Assembly: GCF_024256385.1 (NCBI RefSeq)
Contig: NZ_JAMLFW010000001.1
Coordinates: 2,728,001 to 2,792,000, forward strand
DNA: 64,000 nt
Reading direction: 5' to 3'
Origin: Anatilimnocola floriformis
GTDB taxonomy: Bacteria; Planctomycetota; Planctomycetia; Pirellulales; Pirellulaceae
The notes under the pieces are model-generated. The model did not search any database and had not been told where the DNA came from. It was given only the letters and a program-made list of their open reading frames with translations. Shown in pieces: positions 1 through 6,851 of this stretch. Both the position numbers and the translations under genes were made by a program. How positions within the stretch are numbered: position 1 is the stretch's first letter; every line of letters begins with the position of its first letter.

Positions 1-912
1 CTGTAGTTTTGGATGGCCAACGTCATCTGTCAGCCATTGATGAAACTTGCTGGTGCGATGGCCCCGCGCGGACTTCGGTGTCTTAGAGCGCAGTTCATCA
101 AGAACCCCTGGGGCAAGTCGCTTGTAAACCAAGTTGTTCGTCCAATGGCCTACGTACTGGGGCGGGTTCTTTTCCGTCGGCCAATTAAGCCCCTTTAAAC
201 GAAACAGCTGCACGTAGAATTCATCGGGAAAGCGCTTGGCCCACTTCCCGAGTTCATCTTTGATGAACGCCTCCAGAATTTCTTCGAGTGCATGACGAGC
301 ACGGTCGTACTGAAACCCAGTGGCCTCATCAACAAGCGCGGTGATACCAACTTCGGCAAGGCCACGAACGAGAATGTCACATGCATCAACAATTCGCTGC
401 TGCTGCTTCGTGGTTTTGCCGGCATCCCGAGCCTTCAAATAGACTTCGCATACCCGAGGGAGCAATTTGGCTTCGTAGCCATACGTGCGTGCGCCGTTTT
501 TCGAGCGAAACACAATCGGAACCGTCGCTTTCCGTAAGTCGTCATCGACAAACGGCTTAAGCGCTTCGGCAGATAAAAACGGTGGCAATCCGTCGGGCGA
601 CGAAACAGCCTGACCGCCCTTGCCCTTAGGAGATCGCCCTATTGCCTCCAGAAATGTCTCTTGCGTTAACACGCGGCGACCATCTTCAAGCACAGCGCAG
701 GAAATTTGATTCCCGGCGATAGTCAAAGCACCGTCGTGTGTTGCCTTGACGGCTACGCCACCCCACCGCTTCGCAGCAGCTGCTTTTGCAACAGCCTTTC
801 GTTCATCCGGCTCCATGCTCTCTGCACGAGCCTTGCCACCTTTTGCAGCGCCCAGTTCGGATAACGCCCGAGCATGTTCGCTGGCCAGTTCACTCTTCTT
901 TTTCTTACCCAT
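1..912 (-). CDS. P63C domain-containing protein (partial, C-terminus outside window)
   Basis: The minus-strand frame is open from an ATG at 912 to the first base of the window (304 codons seen), so the C-terminal end is missing. A good Shine-Dalgarno (AAAGGAG, 6 nt spacing) supports the start. The N-terminus is lysine-rich (MGKKKKSE) and continues with a KGGKARAESMEPDERKAVA-type helix ending in KRW, common in bacterial genes of mobile origin. The later part (QETFLEAIGR, then LPPFLSAEALKPF, YEAKLLPRVCEVYLKARD, and LGKWAKRFPDEFYVQLFRL) matches my memory of the P63C domain, whose molecular role is not established. It is divergent from the transposase gene and shares a 150-bp intergenic region holding an inverted repeat. 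Family assignment is from motif recognition; function is not inferred. Confidence 0.8.
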   Translation of the reverse strand, partial: MGKKKKSELASEHARALSELGAAKGGKARAESMEPDERKAVAKAAAAKRWGGVAVKATHDGALTIAGNQISCAVLEDGRRVLTQETFLEAIGRSPKGKGGQAVSSPDGLPPFLSAEALKPFVDDDLRKATVPIVFRSKNGARTYGYEAKLLPRVCEVYLKARDAGKTTKQQQRIVDACDILVRGLAEVGITALVDEATGFQYDRARHALEEILEAFIKDELGKWAKRFPDEFYVQLFRLKGLNWPTEKNPPQYVGHWTNNLVYKRLAPGVLDELRSKTPKSARGHRTSKFHQWLTDDVGHPKLQ

Positions 913-963
913 GTTTTTCTCCTTTGCATGGTAGGTTCCGTAATTGTAGCCGATGGTGCCTTC

Positions 964-1013
964 CCGAGCAAGCATAGAATTTTGAAATTAATTAGTATTG
1001 CATGCTTGCTCGG
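964..1013. repeat. 12-bp perfect inverted repeat in divergent intergenic region
   Basis: CCGAGCAAGCAT at 964-975 is repeated as its exact reverse complement ATGCTTGCTCGG at 1002-1013, separated by 26 bp of AT-rich sequence. It lies between the divergent starts of the P63C gene (912) and the transposase gene (about 1061). Its size and place fit a dimeric repressor operator, a cruciform or a recombination site; the sequence does not decide among them. Confidence 0.75.
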
Positions 1014-1060
1014 CCTAGGATAAGATAAGTCGCATCACCCGCTAATGGATGCTGCCTGCC

Positions 1061-1939
1061 ATGCGAAAACTGAGCACCGAAAAACGAGTCATGATTCTTT
1101 CCGCTCTGGTGGAAGGAAACAGCATCAACGCCACTTGCCGCATGACCGGCGCAAGCAAAGTAACGGTGCTGCGGTTGCTCGCCGACGCTGGCACGTTTTG
1201 CGCTCAGTATCACAATGTGTTCGTTCGTGAGTTGAAATCGAAGCGCGTGCAGCTGGACGAAATTTGGTCGTTCTGCGGCTGCAAAGATAAAGCCAAGCAG
1301 CAAGGTGCTGGCGGTCATGGCAGCGTGTGGACTTGGACCGCGATTGATGCCGACAGCAAGTTGTGCGTCAGCTATTTGGTTGGCCTGCGTGATGCGAGCT
1401 ACGCCGCCGCGTTCTGCAAAGACACCGCTGATCGCCTTGCCAATCGCGTGCAACTGACGAGCGATGGTTACAAGCCCTACTTGGCTGCTGTCGATGCCGC
1501 GTTCGCTGGTGCCGTCGATTACGCGATGCTGATCAAAGTTTACGGCGCTGGTGACGACGATCACCGCTACAGCCCAGCCACTTGCACTGGCTGCAAGACG
1601 GAAGTGCAATCCGGCAGCCCAGACCCAGAATTCATCAATACCAGCTACGTTGAACGGCAGAATCTGACGCTGCGAATGTCACAACGCCGGTTCACGCGGC
1701 TGACGAATGCGTTTTCCAAGAAGATTGAAAACCACGAACACGCGGTCGCTCTGCATTACTTCCACTATAATTTCATTCGGAAGCACCAGACCCTTAAAAC
1801 CACGCCGGCTGTTGCCGCTGGTATCGCCAGCAAGTCGCTGACGGTGTTGGATTTGGTGACGATGATCGAAGCAGAAGAAGCAAAACTTGGCGAACGGCTT
1901 ACAAGCTACTTGCCCGCAAAACGGAAGGAAAGCGAATAA
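1061..1939 (+). CDS. IS1-like family DDE transposase
   Basis: A 292-residue protein. The N-terminal region (MRKLSTEKRVMILSALVEG, then SINATCRMTGASKVTVLRLL) reads as a helix-turn-helix. A DDE-type catalytic core follows: D66 in DEIWSF, D135 in TSDGYKPY, and E198 in NTSYVERQN. The C-terminal motif HYNFIRKHQTL is typical of proteins annotated as IS1-family transposases in planctomycetes and proteobacteria. An in-frame ATG exists at 1049, but the family usually begins at MxKLS, so 1061 is preferred; neither start has a strong ribosome site. No clear terminal inverted repeats flank it. An imperfect direct repeat (TCACCCGCTAAT 1035-1046, TCACCTGCTAAT 1944-1955) does. The catalytic residues are intact, so it may be active or domesticated. 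Confidence 0.85.
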   Translation: MRKLSTEKRVMILSALVEGNSINATCRMTGASKVTVLRLLADAGTFCAQYHNVFVRELKSKRVQLDEIWSFCGCKDKAKQQGAGGHGSVWTWTAIDADSKLCVSYLVGLRDASYAAAFCKDTADRLANRVQLTSDGYKPYLAAVDAAFAGAVDYAMLIKVYGAGDDDHRYSPATCTGCKTEVQSGSPDPEFINTSYVERQNLTLRMSQRRFTRLTNAFSKKIENHEHAVALHYFHYNFIRKHQTLKTTPAVAAGIASKSLTVLDLVTMIEAEEAKLGERLTSYLPAKRKESE

Positions 1940-2424
1940 TGGGTCACCTGCTAATCGTTCCAATACTCCCGCAGCCAATCGCCATGCCAGAAGTGGTGGC
2001 CAGCGGGCACGTATGCTACCAATTCGACGGCGGAACGAAGTGCTGTGAGCATCTGCCAAAATCGCTGTACCCTATGCCGGAGGAGTGGGCAGCCCATGGC
2101 GAGCATGACCAGCTATCGGATGCGGCATTCGCCGGCAAGCAAGTTCAGGTGAAATTCAGAGACGATAAGCCGGACTTCAATTTCACAAAGTGGCGCAACG
2201 GACCGCCACCATATTGGGCATGGCGCTTTCGTATTGAAGAAATCAACTGGCGACGAACGCTGGATGAAATCGATGGCCCAATGATGCTTCGTTCGCTAAT
2301 TCCAACTGCGGGGGCAATGAAGCCTGCGCAGACTGAAAATGCGTTCTTGGAACATTTCCACAACAATTATCCCGATTTTTGGAACCGCAACCTGCTTTGC
2401 TGGGTGTACTCAGTTTCAAAGTGA
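1939..2424 (+). CDS. Hypothetical protein coupled to the transposase
   Basis: A 161-residue protein whose ATG shares a base with the transposase stop codon (TAATG), which implies translational coupling. I do not recognise a family. The sequence is soluble-looking, rich in Trp, Pro and acidic residues (KPDFNFTKWRNGPPPYWAWRF, EEINWRRTLDEIDG). It has two Cys residues in GTKCCEH and no transmembrane segment. It may be a transposase accessory or passenger gene, or simply a gene brought downstream by insertion. Coding is supported by the tight overlap and the length, not by homology. Confidence 0.6.
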   Translation: MGHLLIVPILPQPIAMPEVVASGHVCYQFDGGTKCCEHLPKSLYPMPEEWAAHGEHDQLSDAAFAGKQVQVKFRDDKPDFNFTKWRNGPPPYWAWRFRIEEINWRRTLDEIDGPMMLRSLIPTAGAMKPAQTENAFLEHFHNNYPDFWNRNLLCWVYSVSK

Positions 2425-2536
2425 ACCACTACCGCCGGAACCGCTGCCCGGCCAACGCGGCGGTTGAATTCACTTTCGCGAATTTTGTTACGCTGAACTC
2501 AGTCTGCCCACACATGCCGGATTTACAGGGGACGAA

Positions 2537-2983
2537 ATGACTGAGCCTGAGGATGATGACTCTGAATACGACTTGGCGCCACTCGAGGGCGAACAGGCTC
2601 ACGCGCCCAAAAATCAGCCGGCGGCGGGCGGCGATTATCCCGTGCAGGTGCAAGTTCGCACGAAGCCCGGGGCGGCAGCTCCGCGGCGAAAACGAAGCTC
2701 ACCGATTTACGAATTGATCGGCGTTGTCGTGGGCGGCGTGATGGGCTTGTCTCTCGGTGTGCTGCTGCTGACTTACGTTTTTAAAATCGATCCCTTCGGC
2801 CTGTTTCCGCCGGCGAAGAAAGCTCCGGAAGCCACGCCAGCCGTGGCGCCCGCAACCGCCACCAACCCCAGCAGCGCACCAAGCGGCTCGGGGCAAATAC
2901 CCGGACCTCCGCCGCAAATTCCGGGACCGCCGTCTCCGCAGGTCCCTGGTCCGCCAGCGCCTCAAGTTCCTGGCCCGCCGTAG
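2537..2983 (+). CDS. Single-pass membrane protein with proline-rich C-terminal repeat
   Basis: A 148-residue protein with an AGGGG ribosome site 5 nt upstream of the ATG. Residues 1-55 are acidic then basic and hydrophilic. Residues about 58-82 (IYELIGVVVGGVMGLSLGVLLL) form one transmembrane helix. After an Ala/Pro-rich linker the C-terminus carries four near-tandem units of the form PQ[IV]PGPP, ending at PGPP. It looks like a membrane anchor with an extended proline-rich tail. No enzymatic motif is visible. Proteins of this layout are common as hypotheticals in planctomycetes; the function is unknown. Confidence 0.75.
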   Translation: MTEPEDDDSEYDLAPLEGEQAHAPKNQPAAGGDYPVQVQVRTKPGAAAPRRKRSSPIYELIGVVVGGVMGLSLGVLLLTYVFKIDPFGLFPPAKKAPEATPAVAPATATNPSSAPSGSGQIPGPPPQIPGPPSPQVPGPPAPQVPGPP

Positions 2984-2990
2984 CACGCGA

Positions 2991-3221
2991 TTAGCTCTGC
3001 CACAGCAACTTCGCCGAGTGATTGCCGCAGCCGCAGTCGAATACATACGCGCAACCGCCGCCGCCAAAGTTCATCGCTGGCTCAGGGCCTTCCTCCAGTT
3101 GCGCCAGAAAATTCATCGGCTGGCCGCAAGCGTTGCACTCGGGCGTTTCATCGCCTTGAATCCACGCTGGTGCGCGCCCGCATTCGCGCTGGATAATAAA
3201 GGGAAGATTTGCGGCACACAA
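2991..3221 (-). CDS. Small zinc-ribbon protein, similar to the DUF1963 C-terminus (possible frameshift at start)
   Basis: A 76-residue protein from a TTG start. The core ETPECNACGQPMNFLAQLEEG followed by FGGGGCAYVFDCGCG resembles the terminal zinc-ribbon part of DUF1963/YwqG-like proteins: C29-x2-C32 and the C57/C63/C65 cluster could bind a metal. The upstream frame gives VKCPRCSEML from a GTG at 3249 and would supply the missing first CxxC knuckle, but it is one base out of register with the downstream part. So the gene is either short with a TTG start or broken by a single-base change near 3200-3210. It is convergent with the gene ending at 2983. Confidence 0.6.
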   Translation of the reverse strand: MCAANLPFIIQRECGRAPAWIQGDETPECNACGQPMNFLAQLEEGPEPAMNFGGGGCAYVFDCGCGNHSAKLLWQS

Positions 3222-3304
3222 GCATTTCTGAACAGCGTGGGCACTTCACAACCCGCTGCAAACAGGACTGCGCAATGGCTTGCCCGCGTGCTAAAATGTG
3301 AACC

Positions 3305-3766
3305 ATGGCCAAAGAAGCAACTCCTGGACCCGCTGCCTCGCAGCTTACTGTGCAACAAGCTCGCGAAATGCTGCGCGCCGCCGATCTGCGGAGCACGGCC
3401 TCGCGCCTCGCCGTGCTGCAGCATCTGGCCCAGTTCGATAAACCCCTCAGCCATGCCGAAGTGGCCGATGCTCTCGTGCCGCAGGGCTTCGATAAGTCGA
3501 CGCTCTATCGCTGCCTGGTCGAGCTCGCCGATGCCAACTTGCTGTCGCGGCTCGACGCCGGCGATCACGCCTGGCGGTTCGAGCTCCGCCGCGGCGACGA
3601 GCACGAGGCCGGCGCCCAGCATCCGCACTTCATGTGTCTCGATTGCGGCAAGGTCACCTGCCTGCCCGAGGTCGAAGTCAAAATCGTCCCCAGCGGTAAA
3701 AAAACGCTGGCTCTCGGCGACGTGACCGAGATTTTTCTTAAAGGACATTGCACGGAGTGCAAGTAA
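3305..3766 (+). CDS. Fur-family metalloregulator
   Basis: A 153-residue protein, normal length for the Fur/PerR/Zur family. Residues about 15-85 form the winged helix (LRSTASRLAVLQHLAQFDKP, then DKSTLYRCLVELADANLL in the recognition-helix region). The dimerisation and metal part has HPHFMCLDCGKVTCLPEV and ends in GHCTECK. C111-x2-C114 and C149-x2-C152 would hold the structural zinc, and H106/H108 lie where regulatory-metal ligands are usually found. Which metal or peroxide signal it senses cannot be told from the sequence. The DinB-like gene follows with no gap and is probably co-transcribed. Confidence 0.92.
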   Translation: MAKEATPGPAASQLTVQQAREMLRAADLRSTASRLAVLQHLAQFDKPLSHAEVADALVPQGFDKSTLYRCLVELADANLLSRLDAGDHAWRFELRRGDEHEAGAQHPHFMCLDCGKVTCLPEVEVKIVPSGKKTLALGDVTEIFLKGHCTECK

Positions 3767-4231
3767 ATGTCGAACCGACTCATCGATCAATACGCGGCAG
3801 GCCCTTCGCAACTGCGAAGCGCAGTCGCCGGCATGACTCGCGATCAGCTCATCGCCCGGCCGATCAGCGGCAAATGGAGCACGCTCGAACTCGTCGCTCA
3901 CATCGCCGATTTTGAACCGGTGTATGTCGATCGCATGAAGCGAATCATCGCGCAAGACAAACCAGCGATGGCGAGCGGCGATCCTGATCTGTTCGCCAGC
4001 AAACTGGCTTATCACGATCGCGATATCAACGAAGAGCTCGCCCTGATCGATGCTTGCCGCGTGCACATGACGCGTGTCCTCCGCACGCTGCCGCCGGAAG
4101 CCTTCGAACGCGTCGGCATTCACAGCGACAACGGCCCGATGACGCTGGAAAAGATCCTCACCAACATCGGCAACCACATTCCGCATCACTTGCCGTTTCT
4201 CGCGGAGAAGCGGCGAGCGCTCGGCGTGTAA
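3767..4231 (+). CDS. DinB-like (DinB_2) family protein
   Basis: A 154-residue protein starting one base after the fur-like stop codon; its ribosome site (GGAG) lies inside the end of that gene. The sequence WSTLELVAHIADFEPVYVDR and the C-terminal NIGNHIPHHLPFLAEK are typical of the DinB/YfiT four-helix bundle. The spaced histidines in these two segments form the likely metal triad. Members are metal-dependent enzymes (thiol transferases in some cases) or are uncharacterised. Pairing with a metalloregulator suggests metal- or stress-linked expression, which is inference. Confidence 0.85.
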   Translation: MSNRLIDQYAAGPSQLRSAVAGMTRDQLIARPISGKWSTLELVAHIADFEPVYVDRMKRIIAQDKPAMASGDPDLFASKLAYHDRDINEELALIDACRVHMTRVLRTLPPEAFERVGIHSDNGPMTLEKILTNIGNHIPHHLPFLAEKRRALGV

Positions 4232-4234
4232 GAC

Positions 4235-4247
4235 GGACCATTGGTCC
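4235..4247. repeat. ACCATTGGT-type palindrome
   Basis: GGACCATTGGTCC (stem GGACCA/TGGTCC around a central T) lies directly after the DinB-like stop codon. The same core recurs at 8858-8872 and 8921-8933, so it is probably a dispersed palindromic element rather than a gene-specific site. Confidence 0.6.
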
Positions 4248-4354
4248 ATCTCGACGCGCGGCCTACACGGGCCAATCCCAGCCGTTGCCGATATATCTTC
4301 CTCGGCCTAATATCGACAGTTCTGTCGTGCGTTGGATCGGTTTCAGGAGGCGGC

Positions 4355-6652
4355 ATGTCCGAGTTTTTTAGTAGCCCTTTGCAGCGGGCAATCAGTCGAG
4401 GCATGCAGCCCGGCAAGAACCTCGTCGAGGAACTGGGAGAACTCAGCGATTACACCGTCAGCTCGGCCAAGGACGGCGAAGCCATCGTTGCCGCTCTCCA
4501 GCAGCTGCCGCTCGGGCGCGAAGAAAAGACCTATACCACGTCGCTCCGACTGTTGACCGGTTTGTTTCAAGATGTCGATGGGCGGGAGTCGCCGGCCTAC
4601 GAAGTGTTGTTCGAAAGTGGCCTGCCTGAGCTCGTGCGAATCTTCCGCGCGCAGTTTCCCACCACCGACGACAAGCTCGCCGACGACCTGCTGTTTGTGC
4701 TGAAGATTCTCGCCATGTACGGCGCCCCCGAGGGACCGGAATGCGTGCTGCAAGCCGTTCGGCTGCCGCTCAAGCCCGGCGACTACATGTGGCAAATGGT
4801 CCTCGGCGGTTACTCGCCCGAGCATCCGCAGCGCGATGAGATTTTCGCCGCGCTCCGCGATCCGCTCCCGCCCGATTTCATCGGCATGTCGTTGCTCGAT
4901 GCAGCCAACGGAGCAGCCATCGAAGGAGATCTAGCCGAACATCCCTTCGACACGCCGGCTGGTCACGCGCAGCTGCGGGCCTGGCTGGAAGACACCAATC
5001 CCGAACACTTCAGTTATGCCCACAGCGCTACGGCGGCTCTGCCGTTTCTCGACCCCGAGGCCCGCGATCCGTTGCTCGACATTGCGCTCGATCACGTCGA
5101 CACCGGCGTGCAACTCGAAGGGGCTTGGGCGGCGGCGAAAGTCGGTCGCGATGAAGGGCTCGATTTTCTCGCGCGATATTGCCTCGATGTGAATCACGGC
5201 GACGTCGCAGCCCGTTACTTGAAAGAACTCGACCGCGAGGACCGCATTCCCGAGGCGGCCACGAATCCCGACTTTCAAGCCAAGACGACGTTCGCGCGCT
5301 GGCTCTCGCACCCCAACGAATTGGGCCGGGCTCCGGATGAGATCGAGATCATCGACAAACGCGAGCTCGTCTGGCCTCCTGAGCACGAGCCGACCGACTT
5401 CTGGCTGGTTCGCTTTCTGGCTCGCGACCCGGAAGGGCTGGAAGCCGATCGAATCGATTGCGGGCTCGTGGGGAGCATGACGTGGAGTTTTCTCACGTAT
5501 CAAATGCACCTGCGTCCGCCGGAGGATGCCTACGCCATTCACTGCTACTTCGAAATGCAGAATCTCAATCTGATCGAAGAAGCCGAGGTCGACGATCCGT
5601 CCGATTACGCGCACCAGGTTGCGCAGTGGCAGGGTCCGCCGCTGGTCGATCTCAAGCTGCAGGAGGTCGCCGAGATTTCTCCCGAGCTGCAGATCACGCC
5701 GCGGCTGGTCGTGTTGGGTACGGCAACGGTCGAAGGCGTGCCGGGCTGGATCGTGCTCGATGGCCCGCGCAGCCAGTTTTATCCCGCCGCCGAACAACCG
5801 TCCGATGCGTCGCGCATCCCGCCGACCCTGATGATGCACGTCGGCCGCCAGATACTCGGCTTTCCGCTCACTGCCGATCGGCTTACGTACTTGAACCAAA
5901 GCAAACCGCAGGTCGATCCGGAACTGTTCCTGGGATCTTACGAACGGCTTCTCAAGGAAGTCGCCGATCGGCGCACGCCGCCCGAACGACAAAAAGAACT
6001 GCTCGTCAGCTGGAGTCCGCTCACGCGCCACTTCGATAAATATGTCGAGCTATTATCGGCTGCGAATGGCATTCCGTTAGTGCAAACTCGCATCGAGGCC
6101 TATCACCGCGTCTTAGCCATCGCCACGGAAGCCGACGAATCGATTCGCCGCGACGTGCTCGACGAGCTCGGCCTGGTCGGCAGCAAGTTCAATGATCTCG
6201 TCACCGATCTGCAGGCGACTGATAACCAGCAAGCCGCCGAAGCATTGCTCGATCTCTTCGCGCCGCTTTGGGATAGCAACCTCGGCTACGGTCAACTCAG
6301 CTCGGCAGCCTTTCGCCTGGGACGCGTCGATGTCGCCGAAAAGTTCGCATTAAAACTCCTGAACGACTACGAGCAGTATTTTCGTAGCGAAGAAATGAGC
6401 CGCCTCGCCGAACTCTGGCACAGCCGCGGCGAAACCGACCGCGCCCGCGAACTCCTCCTCGACTGCCTCCGCAAAACGGCGGTGCACATTCAAGAAAGCA
6501 AATACAACTCCGACCGCGACATGTTCGCCGCCGAATACGCAGTGCATCGCGCGACCTATCTCAAGCTTTTCGACAATGACGAAGAGGGCCTACTAGCGCA
6601 AGGAATTGTGGTGGACCCATTGCAACTACCGCGAATTCAGCGGACGGAATAG
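4355..6652 (+). CDS. Large HEAT/TPR-like helical repeat protein
   Basis: A 765-residue cytoplasmic-looking protein. The frame is open further upstream, but the ATG at 4355 has a perfect AGGAGG 5 nt before it and begins MSEFFSSPLQRAI, so it is chosen. The first 300 residues are runs of paired helices reminiscent of HEAT repeats (for example ATAALPFLDPEARDPLLDIA, then GAWAAAKVGRDEGLDFLARY). A mixed alpha/beta central part follows (DFWLVRFLARDPEG, then GSMTWSFL). The last 150 residues look TPR-like (RLGRVDVAEKFALKLLNDYE, then RGETDRARELLLDCLRK). No catalytic motif is seen. Function unknown; a scaffold role is the most that can be said. Confidence 0.85.
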   Translation: MSEFFSSPLQRAISRGMQPGKNLVEELGELSDYTVSSAKDGEAIVAALQQLPLGREEKTYTTSLRLLTGLFQDVDGRESPAYEVLFESGLPELVRIFRAQFPTTDDKLADDLLFVLKILAMYGAPEGPECVLQAVRLPLKPGDYMWQMVLGGYSPEHPQRDEIFAALRDPLPPDFIGMSLLDAANGAAIEGDLAEHPFDTPAGHAQLRAWLEDTNPEHFSYAHSATAALPFLDPEARDPLLDIALDHVDTGVQLEGAWAAAKVGRDEGLDFLARYCLDVNHGDVAARYLKELDREDRIPEAATNPDFQAKTTFARWLSHPNELGRAPDEIEIIDKRELVWPPEHEPTDFWLVRFLARDPEGLEADRIDCGLVGSMTWSFLTYQMHLRPPEDAYAIHCYFEMQNLNLIEEAEVDDPSDYAHQVAQWQGPPLVDLKLQEVAEISPELQITPRLVVLGTATVEGVPGWIVLDGPRSQFYPAAEQPSDASRIPPTLMMHVGRQILGFPLTADRLTYLNQSKPQVDPELFLGSYERLLKEVADRRTPPERQKELLVSWSPLTRHFDKYVELLSAANGIPLVQTRIEAYHRVLAIATEADESIRRDVLDELGLVGSKFNDLVTDLQATDNQQAAEALLDLFAPLWDSNLGYGQLSSAAFRLGRVDVAEKFALKLLNDYEQYFRSEEMSRLAELWHSRGETDRARELLLDCLRKTAVHIQESKYNSDRDMFAAEYAVHRATYLKLFDNDEEGLLAQGIVVDPLQLPRIQRTE

Positions 6653-6672
6653 TTCTGCAATCGTTGCTTTGA

Positions 6673-6749
6673 AAAGTAGCTGAATTCGCCAGAATTCAGA
6701 TGGTCACCTCCAATTGCCGCCTCTGAATTCTGGCGAATTCAGCTACTTT
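6673..6749. repeat. 28-bp perfect inverted repeat (long hairpin)
   Basis: Arms at 6673-6700 and 6722-6749 are exact reverse complements, with a 21-nt loop (6701-6721). Each arm contains two GAATTC sites arranged as GAATTCGCCAGAATTC. It lies 20 bp after the stop codon at 6652. Transcribed either way it would form a very stable hairpin with a short T-run on the plus strand, so it may act as a terminator. The long perfect arms also fit a REP/MITE-like mobile palindrome. Confidence 0.85.
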
Positions 6750-6851
6750 CGAATCAACCTAACAGCCTATAAGAAATTCTGTTGAAACTTCGTTGGCCGC
6801 GAGAAATGATGGTTGCTCATCATTAGCTCCTTTCCTGCCACCGGAGTTGGT

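Noticed and set aside
3113-4249. 378-codon minus-strand frame opposite the fur-like and DinB-like genes
   Set aside because: Both plus-strand genes are well supported; the antisense translation is low-complexity shadow sequence.
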